Positions 52,712 to 60,548 of a stretch of DNA of 64,000 bases are shown here, piece by piece. Within the stretch, counting starts at the first letter, position 1. Each line of letters starts with the position of its first letter. Under the pieces are notes generated by a model that made no database searches, was not told the DNA's origin, and was given only the letters and a program-made list of their open reading frames with translations. A program made the translations under genes and the position numbers. Source of the stretch: Acidovorax radicis N35 (lineage in GTDB: Bacteria; Pseudomonadota; Gammaproteobacteria; Burkholderiales; Burkholderiaceae_C); contig NZ_AFBG01000006.1 in the NCBI RefSeq assembly GCF_000204195.1, positions 62,001 to 126,000 of the forward strand. The letters are read 5' to 3'.

Positions 52712-55042
52712 ATGACCAAATCGACTTTTATTGCATATGCGAGCGGAATACCTATGGTTCGCGAAGCAGTAAATAATGCGATTGCACGACTTCGCGAGAC
52801 CGCATCGGAAATTATCTCGCCCATGAGCTGGGAAGAGTTGGACATCCCAGGAAGATTCATAGCGACCGAAGTGCTCACCGGCATCGATTCTTCAGAATTC
52901 ACGGTCGCAGATATCTCGCGATACAATTTTAATGTGGTGTATGAGATTGGCTATAGCATTGGGAGAGGGAAGCGCGTTCTTTTAGTCCGACATGCTTCCG
53001 TAGCCGAAGACGAGCTGCTGGCTCATGATCTTGGCCTTTTTGACACGCTCGGCTGGAAGTCCTATTCCAATGGTACGCAACTCGCGGACTACATTAGAAA
53101 TTTTGACCACACTCGGAAGCTTCCACTGCACGAGAAAATCAACATTCAGTCGCCGATCTATATAGTTCAACCCAAGCGAAAATCCGACTATGACGGTTAC
53201 ATCGTCTCCGCCATTAAAAAAGCTCCACTGAAGTTCCGTAGTTTTGATCCTACGGAATCGCCGCGACTCTCCGCTCGCGATGCCATATCAAATGTGGCTC
53301 AGTCGATGGGGGTAATTTTACACCTCTTGTCGACGGATCATGCCGACGCGAGAATTCATAACCTGCGTTGCGCCTTCGTTGCAGGTTTGGCGGATGGTAT
53401 GTCCAAAGCAAAGGTTTTTATTCAGAGCGGCGATACACCAGTTCCGCTTGACTACCGTGATTTTGTGCGGCATTGCGTAATACAAAAGGATTTTCAATCG
53501 GCGGTTACATCAGTATCAGAAAAGGTCTTTGAGCTTTTCCAAGAAGCTGCCCCCGCACCTGCAAATGGTGCGTCGAAATCTAGACTTGAGCAGGTCGATT
53601 TAGGCGCCTCAGCGGCGGAAAACGAGATGACTGCTCTTGGAGAATACTACGTCGAAATCCCAGCATTTCGACGAGCCCAACGGAGAGAGGTGCGCCTAGT
53701 GACTGGGCGTAAGGGGTCCGGAAAGACTGCAATATTTTTTCGCCTGCGAGACACGATGCGCACGAAGCGAAGCAACGTTGTCCTTGACCTCAAACCTGAC
53801 GGATATCAACTCCTTAAGCTAAAGGACAGTGTTGTCCGCATGATGTCTGCCGGAACGGTGGAGCACACCATTACAGCATTGTGGGAATACATTCTGTGGA
53901 TTGAAATCTGCTACAAGTTATTGGAAAAAGATCAGGATGCACATATCCGAGATGCACGCCTCTTTGATCCGTATCAGCGACTGAGGGCTGCCTATATCAC
54001 AGATGAATACTCTAATGAGGGCGACTTTGCGGAAAGACTAAAGAGTCTTCTGCGTGATTTGACGCAAGAACTGGAATCCAAATACCCAGATGGCACAGAA
54101 CTCGAACTCAGCGGGCCAGAGATTACGGAGCTGATCTACAAGCATGACTTCAATAAACTCAAAGCCGGCGTAAAGGAGTATCTCCAATTCAAGGAGGAGC
54201 TCTGGTTGCTATTTGACAACTTAGACAAAGGATGGACATCCAAAGGTGTCAATGCGAGCGACTTGGTAATCGTTCGTGCTTTGCTGGAGGCGACACGTAA
54301 GATCGAGCGCGAGTTAAATCGAAAGGAGACGATTGCCCACACAGTAGTTTTCTTGCGCAATGATATCTTTGAGAATTTAGTAGATACGACATCGGATCGC
54401 GGCAAAGAGACTCGGGCCAACGTTGATTGGGATGACTCAGAGTTATTGCGGGAAATGGTGTTTCGTAGAATTGCACGAAGTGACGCATTTGGGGATGATG
54501 AGGACTTTCGACAGGTCTGGAATTCGATTTGCGTGCCAATGATTGACGGAGAGGATACATCTCAGTATCTAATTGATAGATCTTTGATGAGGCCTCGCAG
54601 CTTGCTAGATCTAATCGGGCATTGCCGCGGATACGCCGTGAGTCTTGGACATGATCGCATTCAACAAGAAGACATCCAAAAAGGCATGGCCGCCTTTTCC
54701 GATGATCTCTTGTCGGAGATCAATTTAGAGATTCGGGATGTGTATCCAGATTCCGGAGACTTGCTATATGCATTCTTGGGAAGCCCTGCAAAATTCAATC
54801 GTGAAGCACTTGAAGGTCGATTTTCAAATTATGGTGTTCCAGCAGATGCGATAACCGGTCTTATAGAGATGCTGTTCTGGTTCGGATTTTTAGGCTTTGT
54901 CTGGACCAATGGTGAGCCCCGTTTCATATACTCGTTCCACTACAACATGAAAGTAATGAATGGCGCTCACGATCAGTTGGTTCGAAATGGGATAACCTAT
55001 GTAATTAACCCGGCGTTCATCCCGGCGCTTGGTCTCACTTGA
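52712..55042 (+). CDS. Putative anti-phage protein: TIR/deoxyribosyltransferase-like N-terminus plus P-loop ATPase (Sll1717-like)
   Basis: A 776-residue protein. Residues ~1-140 resemble TIR-like/nucleoside-deoxyribosyltransferase-like folds ('KSTFIAYASGIPMVREAVNN', then 'TVADISRYNFNVVYEIGYSI', residues 64-83). Residues ~150-260 look like a second, weaker copy of such a domain. A P-loop ATPase follows: Walker A GRKGSGKT (332-339) and Walker B 'LWLLFDNLDKGW' (497-508), a signature I associate with the Sll1717-type ATPase group. Sensor-effector ATPases of this form are typical of single-gene defence systems that degrade NAD or nucleotides after infection; this role is inferred. The gene is visibly AT-richer than its neighbours (two 60-base lines counted at 50% and 43% GC, against 68% in the epimerase gene). 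Start: ATG at 52712 after AGGGACAGG. Confidence 0.8.
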   Translation: MTKSTFIAYASGIPMVREAVNNAIARLRETASEIISPMSWEELDIPGRFIATEVLTGIDSSEFTVADISRYNFNVVYEIGYSIGRGKRVLLVRHASVAEDELLAHDLGLFDTLGWKSYSNGTQLADYIRNFDHTRKLPLHEKINIQSPIYIVQPKRKSDYDGYIVSAIKKAPLKFRSFDPTESPRLSARDAISNVAQSMGVILHLLSTDHADARIHNLRCAFVAGLADGMSKAKVFIQSGDTPVPLDYRDFVRHCVIQKDFQSAVTSVSEKVFELFQEAAPAPANGASKSRLEQVDLGASAAENEMTALGEYYVEIPAFRRAQRREVRLVTGRKGSGKTAIFFRLRDTMRTKRSNVVLDLKPDGYQLLKLKDSVVRMMSAGTVEHTITALWEYILWIEICYKLLEKDQDAHIRDARLFDPYQRLRAAYITDEYSNEGDFAERLKSLLRDLTQELESKYPDGTELELSGPEITELIYKHDFNKLKAGVKEYLQFKEELWLLFDNLDKGWTSKGVNASDLVIVRALLEATRKIERELNRKETIAHTVVFLRNDIFENLVDTTSDRGKETRANVDWDDSELLREMVFRRIARSDAFGDDEDFRQVWNSICVPMIDGEDTSQYLIDRSLMRPRSLLDLIGHCRGYAVSLGHDRIQQEDIQKGMAAFSDDLLSEINLEIRDVYPDSGDLLYAFLGSPAKFNREALEGRFSNYGVPADAITGLIEMLFWFGFLGFVWTNGEPRFIYSFHYNMKVMNGAHDQLVRNGITYVINPAFIPALGLT

Positions 55043-55071
55043 ACGAACTCTGCGGTGGACTGCGCAGCTAG

Positions 55072-55145
55072 CCGGGTGTAGTTCAATGGCAGAACGTTAA
55101 CTTCCCAAGCTCGATACGTGGGTTCGGTTCCCATCACCCGCTCCA
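55072..55145 (+). pseudogene. Degenerate tRNA-Gly(CCC)-like sequence, right border of the island
   Basis: CCGGGTGTAGTTCAATGGCA starts the sequence, TTCCCAA is the anticodon loop (anticodon CCC), and GGTTCGGTTCCCATCACCC with GCTCCA ends it. The D and T arms pair well. The acceptor has one mismatch (C1-C72), and the anticodon stem (TTAAC with GCTCG) has two mismatches, so it is probably not a functional tRNA. It could be a recently damaged gene. It begins 30 bases after the defence-like gene. Confidence 0.65.
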
Positions 55146-55273
55146 CACCGTCGATCGTCATTAGGGACCACGAAGGAAGTCGGCCCAACGACGTTGAGAC
55201 GCTCGATGCTGCGCTGCATCACGAGCGCATATCGCGTCATATGTCAGCAGGACAAGACCACAGTTCGTAGCGT

Positions 55274-55293
55274 GACTTCCCAAGCTCGCGCTG
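55274..55293 (+). repeat. tRNA-Gly anticodon-arm-like fragment, right partner
   Basis: GACTTCCCAAGCTCGCGCTG is the inverted partner of the fragment at 52501-52520. It lies 128 bases beyond the right tRNA-like copy, against four bases on the left side. The rest of 55043-55448 (over 400 bases) holds only these tRNA-derived pieces; I see no gene. Confidence 0.6.
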
Positions 55294-55448
55294 TCCGGTA
55301 TCGGCGACCGCCGTCATTCCCGCTGCAGAACGTGACCGGCTGCACTCAGCCTCGTGCGGTCAAAGAGCCAACTCAGCATAGGTTTCCCCATACAGAGCAC
55401 GCCTTCGCGCGCCTGTTGGCCTGCCTCCAACGCGGCGCAGCACCACCC

Positions 55449-56525
55449 CTACGGCAAATTCTCCCGAAAAATCACCTGGCTCCGCGTCGTCTCCACCCCG
55501 CTCGTCGGCTCCCTTCCATCCCGCAGATTCGCAAATATCCGCACGCAGTTCATCACCGCGCCCTGCGGGTTCTGGGTGATCACCGCGTCCATCGTCCCGT
55601 CGATCAGCAGCGCACGCGTATCCGGCGTGAGGCCGTGGCCGATGAACACGATCTTGCGGTCTGCGCCCGCCTCTTTCAGCGCCCGGCCAATGCCTTCGGC
55701 CCCGCCGCCGATGTTGTAGATGCCTGCCAAATCGTCGTGCTGCTCCAGCAGCGCGCGGGCCTGGCGGTAGTTGCGTTCGGCGTCGTCCTGACCTTCGCGT
55801 ACGCCCACCACCTGCACCAGGGGGAACTGCTCTTCAAACAGGTGCAAAAAGCCCGCTTCGCGCTCCTCGTGGGCGCGGTAGCGCAGTGACCCAACAATCA
55901 TCGCCACATGCGCCTTGCGGCTGTGGGCCAGCGGCCCCATGAAGCGGGCGATCAGGTAGGCGGCGGTGCGGCCGGCGGCGCGGTTGTCCAGGCCCACGTA
56001 GGCCACGCGGCGCGAGTTGGATAAATCCGAGATCAGCGTGACGGTGGGCACGCCCTGCTCTGCCAGCTGGGCCACGGCCTCGCGCACCACGGGGTGCTCC
56101 AGCGCCATGAAGGCGATGCCGTCGCAGCGCTTGCCGTAGTGCAGCAGCGCTTTGGCCAGCGCGTCGGGGTTGAAGCTTTCGATGTACGCCGCCTGGCAGC
56201 GCACGTTGAACGGTGCCCAGTGGTCCTGCGCGTAGCCGATCACGTCGCCCAGCATTTGCAGAAAGCGGTTGCTGCCCTCGGGGATCAGCACCATCAGGCG
56301 CAGCGGCTGGGGTTGCAGCGCTGCGTGCAGCTCGGCCTGCGGCAGGTAGCCCAGGGTGGCTGCGGCCTGCAGCACCCGCTGCGCGGTGGCGTTGCGCACG
56401 CCCGAGCGCTGGTTCAGCACCCTATCGACCGTGGCGGTGGAGACGCCGGACAGCTGGGCGATGTCGGGGATGCGCGGGCTGCGGGGACTGCTGGGACTAC
56501 TGGGGTTGGGCGGGGTTTGGGCCAT
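55449..56525 (-). CDS. LacI-family transcriptional regulator
   Basis: A 358-residue repressor. The N-terminal HTH is 'RIPDIAQLSGVSTATVDRVL' and 'NQRSGVRNATAQRVLQAAAT'. The periplasmic-binding-like core ('LRLMVLIPEGSNRFLQMLGD', 'VAYVGLDNRAAGRTAAYLIA', 'VITQNPQGAVMNCVRIFANL') would bind a small ligand, probably the compound imported or degraded by the divergent operon. The ATG at 56525 is preferred over a TTG at 56540. Confidence 0.92.
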   Translation of the reverse strand: MAQTPPNPSSPSSPRSPRIPDIAQLSGVSTATVDRVLNQRSGVRNATAQRVLQAAATLGYLPQAELHAALQPQPLRLMVLIPEGSNRFLQMLGDVIGYAQDHWAPFNVRCQAAYIESFNPDALAKALLHYGKRCDGIAFMALEHPVVREAVAQLAEQGVPTVTLISDLSNSRRVAYVGLDNRAAGRTAAYLIARFMGPLAHSRKAHVAMIVGSLRYRAHEEREAGFLHLFEEQFPLVQVVGVREGQDDAERNYRQARALLEQHDDLAGIYNIGGGAEGIGRALKEAGADRKIVFIGHGLTPDTRALLIDGTMDAVITQNPQGAVMNCVRIFANLRDGREPTSGVETTRSQVIFRENLP

Positions 56526-56600
56526 ATGCGATTCAATCAAAAACCATCATTTAGCTTGCTGGTATTTGATGGATTCTGCGGATACTATCACTCGGCGTTC

Positions 56601-56616
56601 GATGCTGAAAGGCATC
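56601..56616. promoter_or_regulatory. Operator-like inverted repeat in the LacI/ABC operon gap
   Basis: GATGC-TGAAAG-GCATC is a perfect 5-bp inverted repeat about 75 bases upstream of the LacI start and 195 bases before the first permease. It is the best operator candidate I see in the 270-base divergent region. Confidence 0.35.
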
Positions 56617-56690
56617 AGAACCCATCAGTAAAAACCCTAGGTTGTGACGGCTGGCACGCTTGCCAGGCCGATCACGCAGGAGACAAAGAC

Positions 56691-56771
56691 ATGCCTGGTA
56701 TTTCCGCTCACGCTCGCCTGCGCCCACAGGGCAAGCCGCCAGTTTTTGGCCGCCGCGCCAGCACTCGCTGA
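56691..56771 (+). CDS. Candidate 26-residue leader or remnant peptide before the ABC operon
   Basis: An ATG at 56691 preceded by a strong AGGAGA site (seven bases away) opens the frame MPGISAHARLRPQGKPPVFG.. (26 residues, many Arg and Pro) and stops at 56771, 24 bases before the permease start. The permease itself lacks a good ribosome site. It may be a leader peptide aiding permease translation, or the relic of a lost gene. I do not recognise the peptide. Confidence 0.35.
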   Translation: MPGISAHARLRPQGKPPVFGRRASTR

Positions 56772-56795
56772 TTGACGCGCACGGCTGCCCCACCC

Positions 56796-57479
56796 ATGAC
56801 GTACGAGTTCGACTTTGCCAGCGTGCTGGCCAACTGGCCCCAGTTTCTGGAAGGGGCTTGGATGACCATCCTGCTGTCCTTCCCGGCCACCGTGATCGGT
56901 TTTGTGGGCGGCACGCTGCTGGCCATTGGCCGGCGCAACGACCAGCGCTGGCTGGTGCGGGCCTGCGGTGCGTATGTGGAGGTGCTGCGCAACACGCCGC
57001 TGCTGGTGCAGGTGTTTCTGGTGTTCTTTGGCCTGGCCAGCCTGGGCTTCAAGGTGTCGGCGTTTGCTGCGGCGCTGTTGACGCTGGTGATCAACGTGGC
57101 GGCCTACACCTGCGAAATCATGCGGGCGGGCATGGATTCGATCCACAAGGGCCAGATCGAAGCGGCCGAGTGCCTGGGACTGACGCGCCGGCAGGTGTAC
57201 TGGCACGTGGTGCTGCGCCCGGCGATGGAGAAGGTGTACCCCGCGCTCACCAGCCAGTTCGTGCTGTTGATGCTGGCGTCGTCCATCACCTCGCAGATCT
57301 CGGTGGAGGAACTCACTGCCGTGGCGGCGCGGGTGCAGTCCGAGACCTTCCGCCCGTTTGAGGCTTACATCCTGGTGGCGGTGGCGTACCTGGCGCTGTC
57401 GCTGCTGATGCGGCTGGGGCTGTGGGTGTTCGGGCAGATCGTGTTCACGCGCCAACGCAAACTGGGGAGCGCTAAATGA
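56796..57479 (+). CDS. Polar-amino-acid-type ABC transporter permease 1
   Basis: A 227-residue inner-membrane permease of the HisM/GlnP group. 'GAWMTILLSFPATVIGFVGG' begins it, and the ATPase-contacting EAA loop is 'GQIEAAECLGLTRRQVYWHV'. 'RNTPLLVQVFLVFFGL' is the usual signature. It forms the channel with the second permease, whose start overlaps its stop (57476). Confidence 0.93.
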   Translation: MTYEFDFASVLANWPQFLEGAWMTILLSFPATVIGFVGGTLLAIGRRNDQRWLVRACGAYVEVLRNTPLLVQVFLVFFGLASLGFKVSAFAAALLTLVINVAAYTCEIMRAGMDSIHKGQIEAAECLGLTRRQVYWHVVLRPAMEKVYPALTSQFVLLMLASSITSQISVEELTAVAARVQSETFRPFEAYILVAVAYLALSLLMRLGLWVFGQIVFTRQRKLGSAK

Positions 57480-58165
57480 TTGACGGTGGATTGAACTCAT
57501 ACCACCTGCAGTACCTGCTGTTCGGCGCGCTGTGGACCATCGGCCTGTCGCTGATTGCGTTTGTGGGCGGTGGCCTGGCCGGGGGCGTGATTGCGCTGTG
57601 CCGCGTCAGCCCGATCAAGGCGGTGCGCTGGGCGACGATTGCGTGGATTCAGATCATTCAGGGCACGCCGCTGCTGGTGGTGCTGTTCCTGTGCTACTTC
57701 GGCCTGTCCATCGCGGGGCTGGAGCTGCCCGCCATCGTGGCGGCCAGCATCGCGATGATTGTTTATGTCAGCGCGTATCTGGGTGAGATATGGCGCGGAT
57801 GCATCGAGTCGGTGCCGCGCACGCAGTGGGAGGCGGCCGAGTGCCTGGCCCTGTCGCGCACCCAGCGCATGCGGCTGGTGGTGCTGCCGCAGGCAGTGCG
57901 CATTGCCACGCCGCCCACGGTGGGCTTCATGGTGCAGATCGTGAAGAACACCTCGCTGGCGTCCATCGTGGGGTTCATCGAGCTGGTGCGTGCCGGGCAG
58001 CTCATCAACAACTCGATCTTTCAGCCCTTCACTGTGTACCTGCTGATCGCCATCGCCTACTTTGCGATGTGCTACCCGCTGTCGGTGTGGAGCCGCAAGC
58101 TGGAGCAGCGCCAGCAGTTTGGAAACAACCGTGGCACAGCCACCCCCTCTGTGACCACCGCATGA
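57476..58165 (+). CDS. Polar-amino-acid-type ABC transporter permease 2
   Basis: A 229-residue permease of the same family: 'FGALWTIGLSLIAFVGGGLA', 'IQGTPLLVVLFLCYFGLSIA', and the EAA loop 'TQWEAAECLALSRTQRMRLV'. It starts at ATGA overlapping the first permease and overlaps or nearly touches the ATPase gene, so the three are translated together. Confidence 0.93.
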   Translation: MIDGGLNSYHLQYLLFGALWTIGLSLIAFVGGGLAGGVIALCRVSPIKAVRWATIAWIQIIQGTPLLVVLFLCYFGLSIAGLELPAIVAASIAMIVYVSAYLGEIWRGCIESVPRTQWEAAECLALSRTQRMRLVVLPQAVRIATPPTVGFMVQIVKNTSLASIVGFIELVRAGQLINNSIFQPFTVYLLIAIAYFAMCYPLSVWSRKLEQRQQFGNNRGTATPSVTTA

Positions 58166-58179
58166 AACGAGAAGACACC

Positions 58180-58962
<783 letters not shown>

Positions 58963-59024
58963 GTTTCAGCTTCAGCCCTGCCCCTTTCGATTCCGTACTC
59001 AAAAACCACCAGGAGACAACCACC

Positions 59025-59819
59025 ATGACCGTATCCCTTATCTTCCGCCGCACCTTACTGGCCGTGGGCGCCGCCGCCCTGTGTATGCCCGCCATGGCCG
59101 AGCTGACCGACATCAAGTCCGCCGGCAAGCTGCGCGTGGGCATTGACTTTGGCGCGCCGTTCTATGGGTTTGTGGACGACAAGATGAAGCCAGTGGGCTC
59201 GGACGTGGAAGCAGCTGAGCTGCTGGCCAAGGACCTGGGCCTGACGCTGGAGATCGTGAACACGACCAACTCCGCACGCATCCCCAACCTGCTGTCCAAC
59301 AAGGTGGACCTGATCATCTCGTCGCTGTCGATCACGCCCGAGCGCCAGAAGGCGGTGGACTTCTCCATCCCCTACGGCGCCATCCAGGCCGCAGTGGGCG
59401 CGCCCAAGAGCTTGAAGCTGACCAGCATCGAAGACCTGGCCGGCAAGACCGTGGCCGTGACGCGCGGTGGCCCGCAGGACAAGATCGTGACCGAGCGCGC
59501 GCCGCAGGCCAAGGTGGTGCGCTTTGATGACGAATCTGCCTCCATCACCGCGGCGGCCACCGGCCAGGCCGACATCGTCGCCATCACGCCGCCCATCATC
59601 GCGGCCATCGCCAAGAAGAACCCGGCGCGCGACTTCGAGACCAAGTTCATCCTGCAGTCGTACCAGCTGGGCGTGGCCATGCGCAAAGGCCAGCCCGAGC
59701 TGATGGCCGCCGTCAATGGCTGGATCAAGACCAATCTGGCCAACGGCAAGTTGAACGACATCCATGTGAAGTACGCCGGCGTGCCGATCCCCAAAGAAAT
59801 CATCGACGGCGCGAAGTAA
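59025..59819 (+). CDS. Polar-amino-acid-type ABC transporter substrate-binding protein
   Basis: A 264-residue periplasmic family-3 binding protein. The signal peptide ends 'ALCMPAMA', and the mature part has 'IKSAGKLRVGIDFGAPFYGF', 'GSDVEAAELLAKDLGLTLEI', 'NKVDLIISSLSITPERQKAV' and 'DLAGKTVAVTRGGPQDKIV'. AGGAG precedes the ATG. It delivers the solute to the adjacent permeases. Family-3 proteins bind amino acids or small N-containing solutes, which is unusual next to an acid-sugar kinase. Confidence 0.94.
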   Translation: MTVSLIFRRTLLAVGAAALCMPAMAELTDIKSAGKLRVGIDFGAPFYGFVDDKMKPVGSDVEAAELLAKDLGLTLEIVNTTNSARIPNLLSNKVDLIISSLSITPERQKAVDFSIPYGAIQAAVGAPKSLKLTSIEDLAGKTVAVTRGGPQDKIVTERAPQAKVVRFDDESASITAAATGQADIVAITPPIIAAIAKKNPARDFETKFILQSYQLGVAMRKGQPELMAAVNGWIKTNLANGKLNDIHVKYAGVPIPKEIIDGAK

Positions 59820-59921
59820 GCGCTGCCACGTAGGCAGCGGCGGGTGGCGAGCGGTGGGTAATGCCCTCCGTTCAGCGCTGCCCTGCACTGCACTGGCCCC
59901 TCACCAACAAAGGAAATTCTT

Positions 59922-60464
59922 ATGAGCCGTCATTTCGGCGCCATCCGCCAACTCGGCTATGTGGTCCACGACATCGAAGCCGCCATGGACTACTGGAGCA
60001 AGACCCTGGGCGTGGGACCGTGGTTCTACAACCCCAAGGTTCCGATCAAGAACTACGTCTACAAGGGCGAGCACTACGAGCCGCACAACTCGGTGGCGCT
60101 GGCCAACTCGGGCTATGTGCAGGTCGAGCTGATCCAGACGCGCAATGACGTGCCGTCGATGTACCGCGACTTTCTGCAGGCCGGACGCACCGGGCTGCAG
60201 CACGTGGCGTACTGGACGAGCGACTACGACGCCGACCTGGCGCGGCTGACGGCCCAGGGATTCAAGACGGTGATGAGTGGCGAGGTGGGCGAAAAGGGCC
60301 GGTTCGTTTACTTCGACACCGAGTACCACCCCGGCACGGTGATCGAGCTGTCGGAAGTGGCGGGCCCCAAGGGCCGCATGTTCGACCTGATCCGTTCGGA
60401 GTCGGAAACCTGGGATGGCACGACCGACCCGGTGCGGCCGTTTCCGGATCTGTCGAAGATCTGA
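59922..60464 (+). CDS. VOC (glyoxalase/epimerase-like) superfamily protein
   Basis: A 180-residue VOC-fold protein. The first module starts 'IRQLGYVVHDIEAAMDYWSK'; the second has 'TGLQHVAYWTSDYDADLARL' and 'EYHPGTVIELSE'. Candidate metal ligands are His in 'LQHVAYW' and Glu in 'GTVIELSE'. The family includes lyases, epimerases and dioxygenases. Its position between the transporter and the RuBisCO-like gene suggests it catalyses an early step of the pathway, but the reaction is unknown. Confidence 0.85.
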   Translation: MSRHFGAIRQLGYVVHDIEAAMDYWSKTLGVGPWFYNPKVPIKNYVYKGEHYEPHNSVALANSGYVQVELIQTRNDVPSMYRDFLQAGRTGLQHVAYWTSDYDADLARLTAQGFKTVMSGEVGEKGRFVYFDTEYHPGTVIELSEVAGPKGRMFDLIRSESETWDGTTDPVRPFPDLSKI

Positions 60465-60490
60465 AGACGCCCAGAATTTCAAGACAAATT

Positions 60491-60540
60491 GGCCTCTAGC
60501 GCTTATTCCATAAGCGCTAGCAGCTATCAAAAAAGTAGTT
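60491..60540. repeat. Dispersed palindromic repeat, copy 9, inside the catabolic operon
   Basis: GCCTCTAGCGCTTATTCCAT and AAGCGCTAGCAGCTATC lie between the VOC and RuBisCO-like genes, 8 bases before the latter's start. It is the only copy located inside an apparent operon, where it could attenuate or separate downstream expression. Confidence 0.82.
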
Positions 60541-60548
60541 CACCCACC

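Noticed and set aside
55072-55145. Calling the right tRNA-Gly(CCC)-like sequence a functional tRNA gene
   Set aside because: The anticodon stem has two mismatches and the acceptor one (C1-C72); a working tRNA-Gly needs better pairing. A covariance-model score could overturn this.
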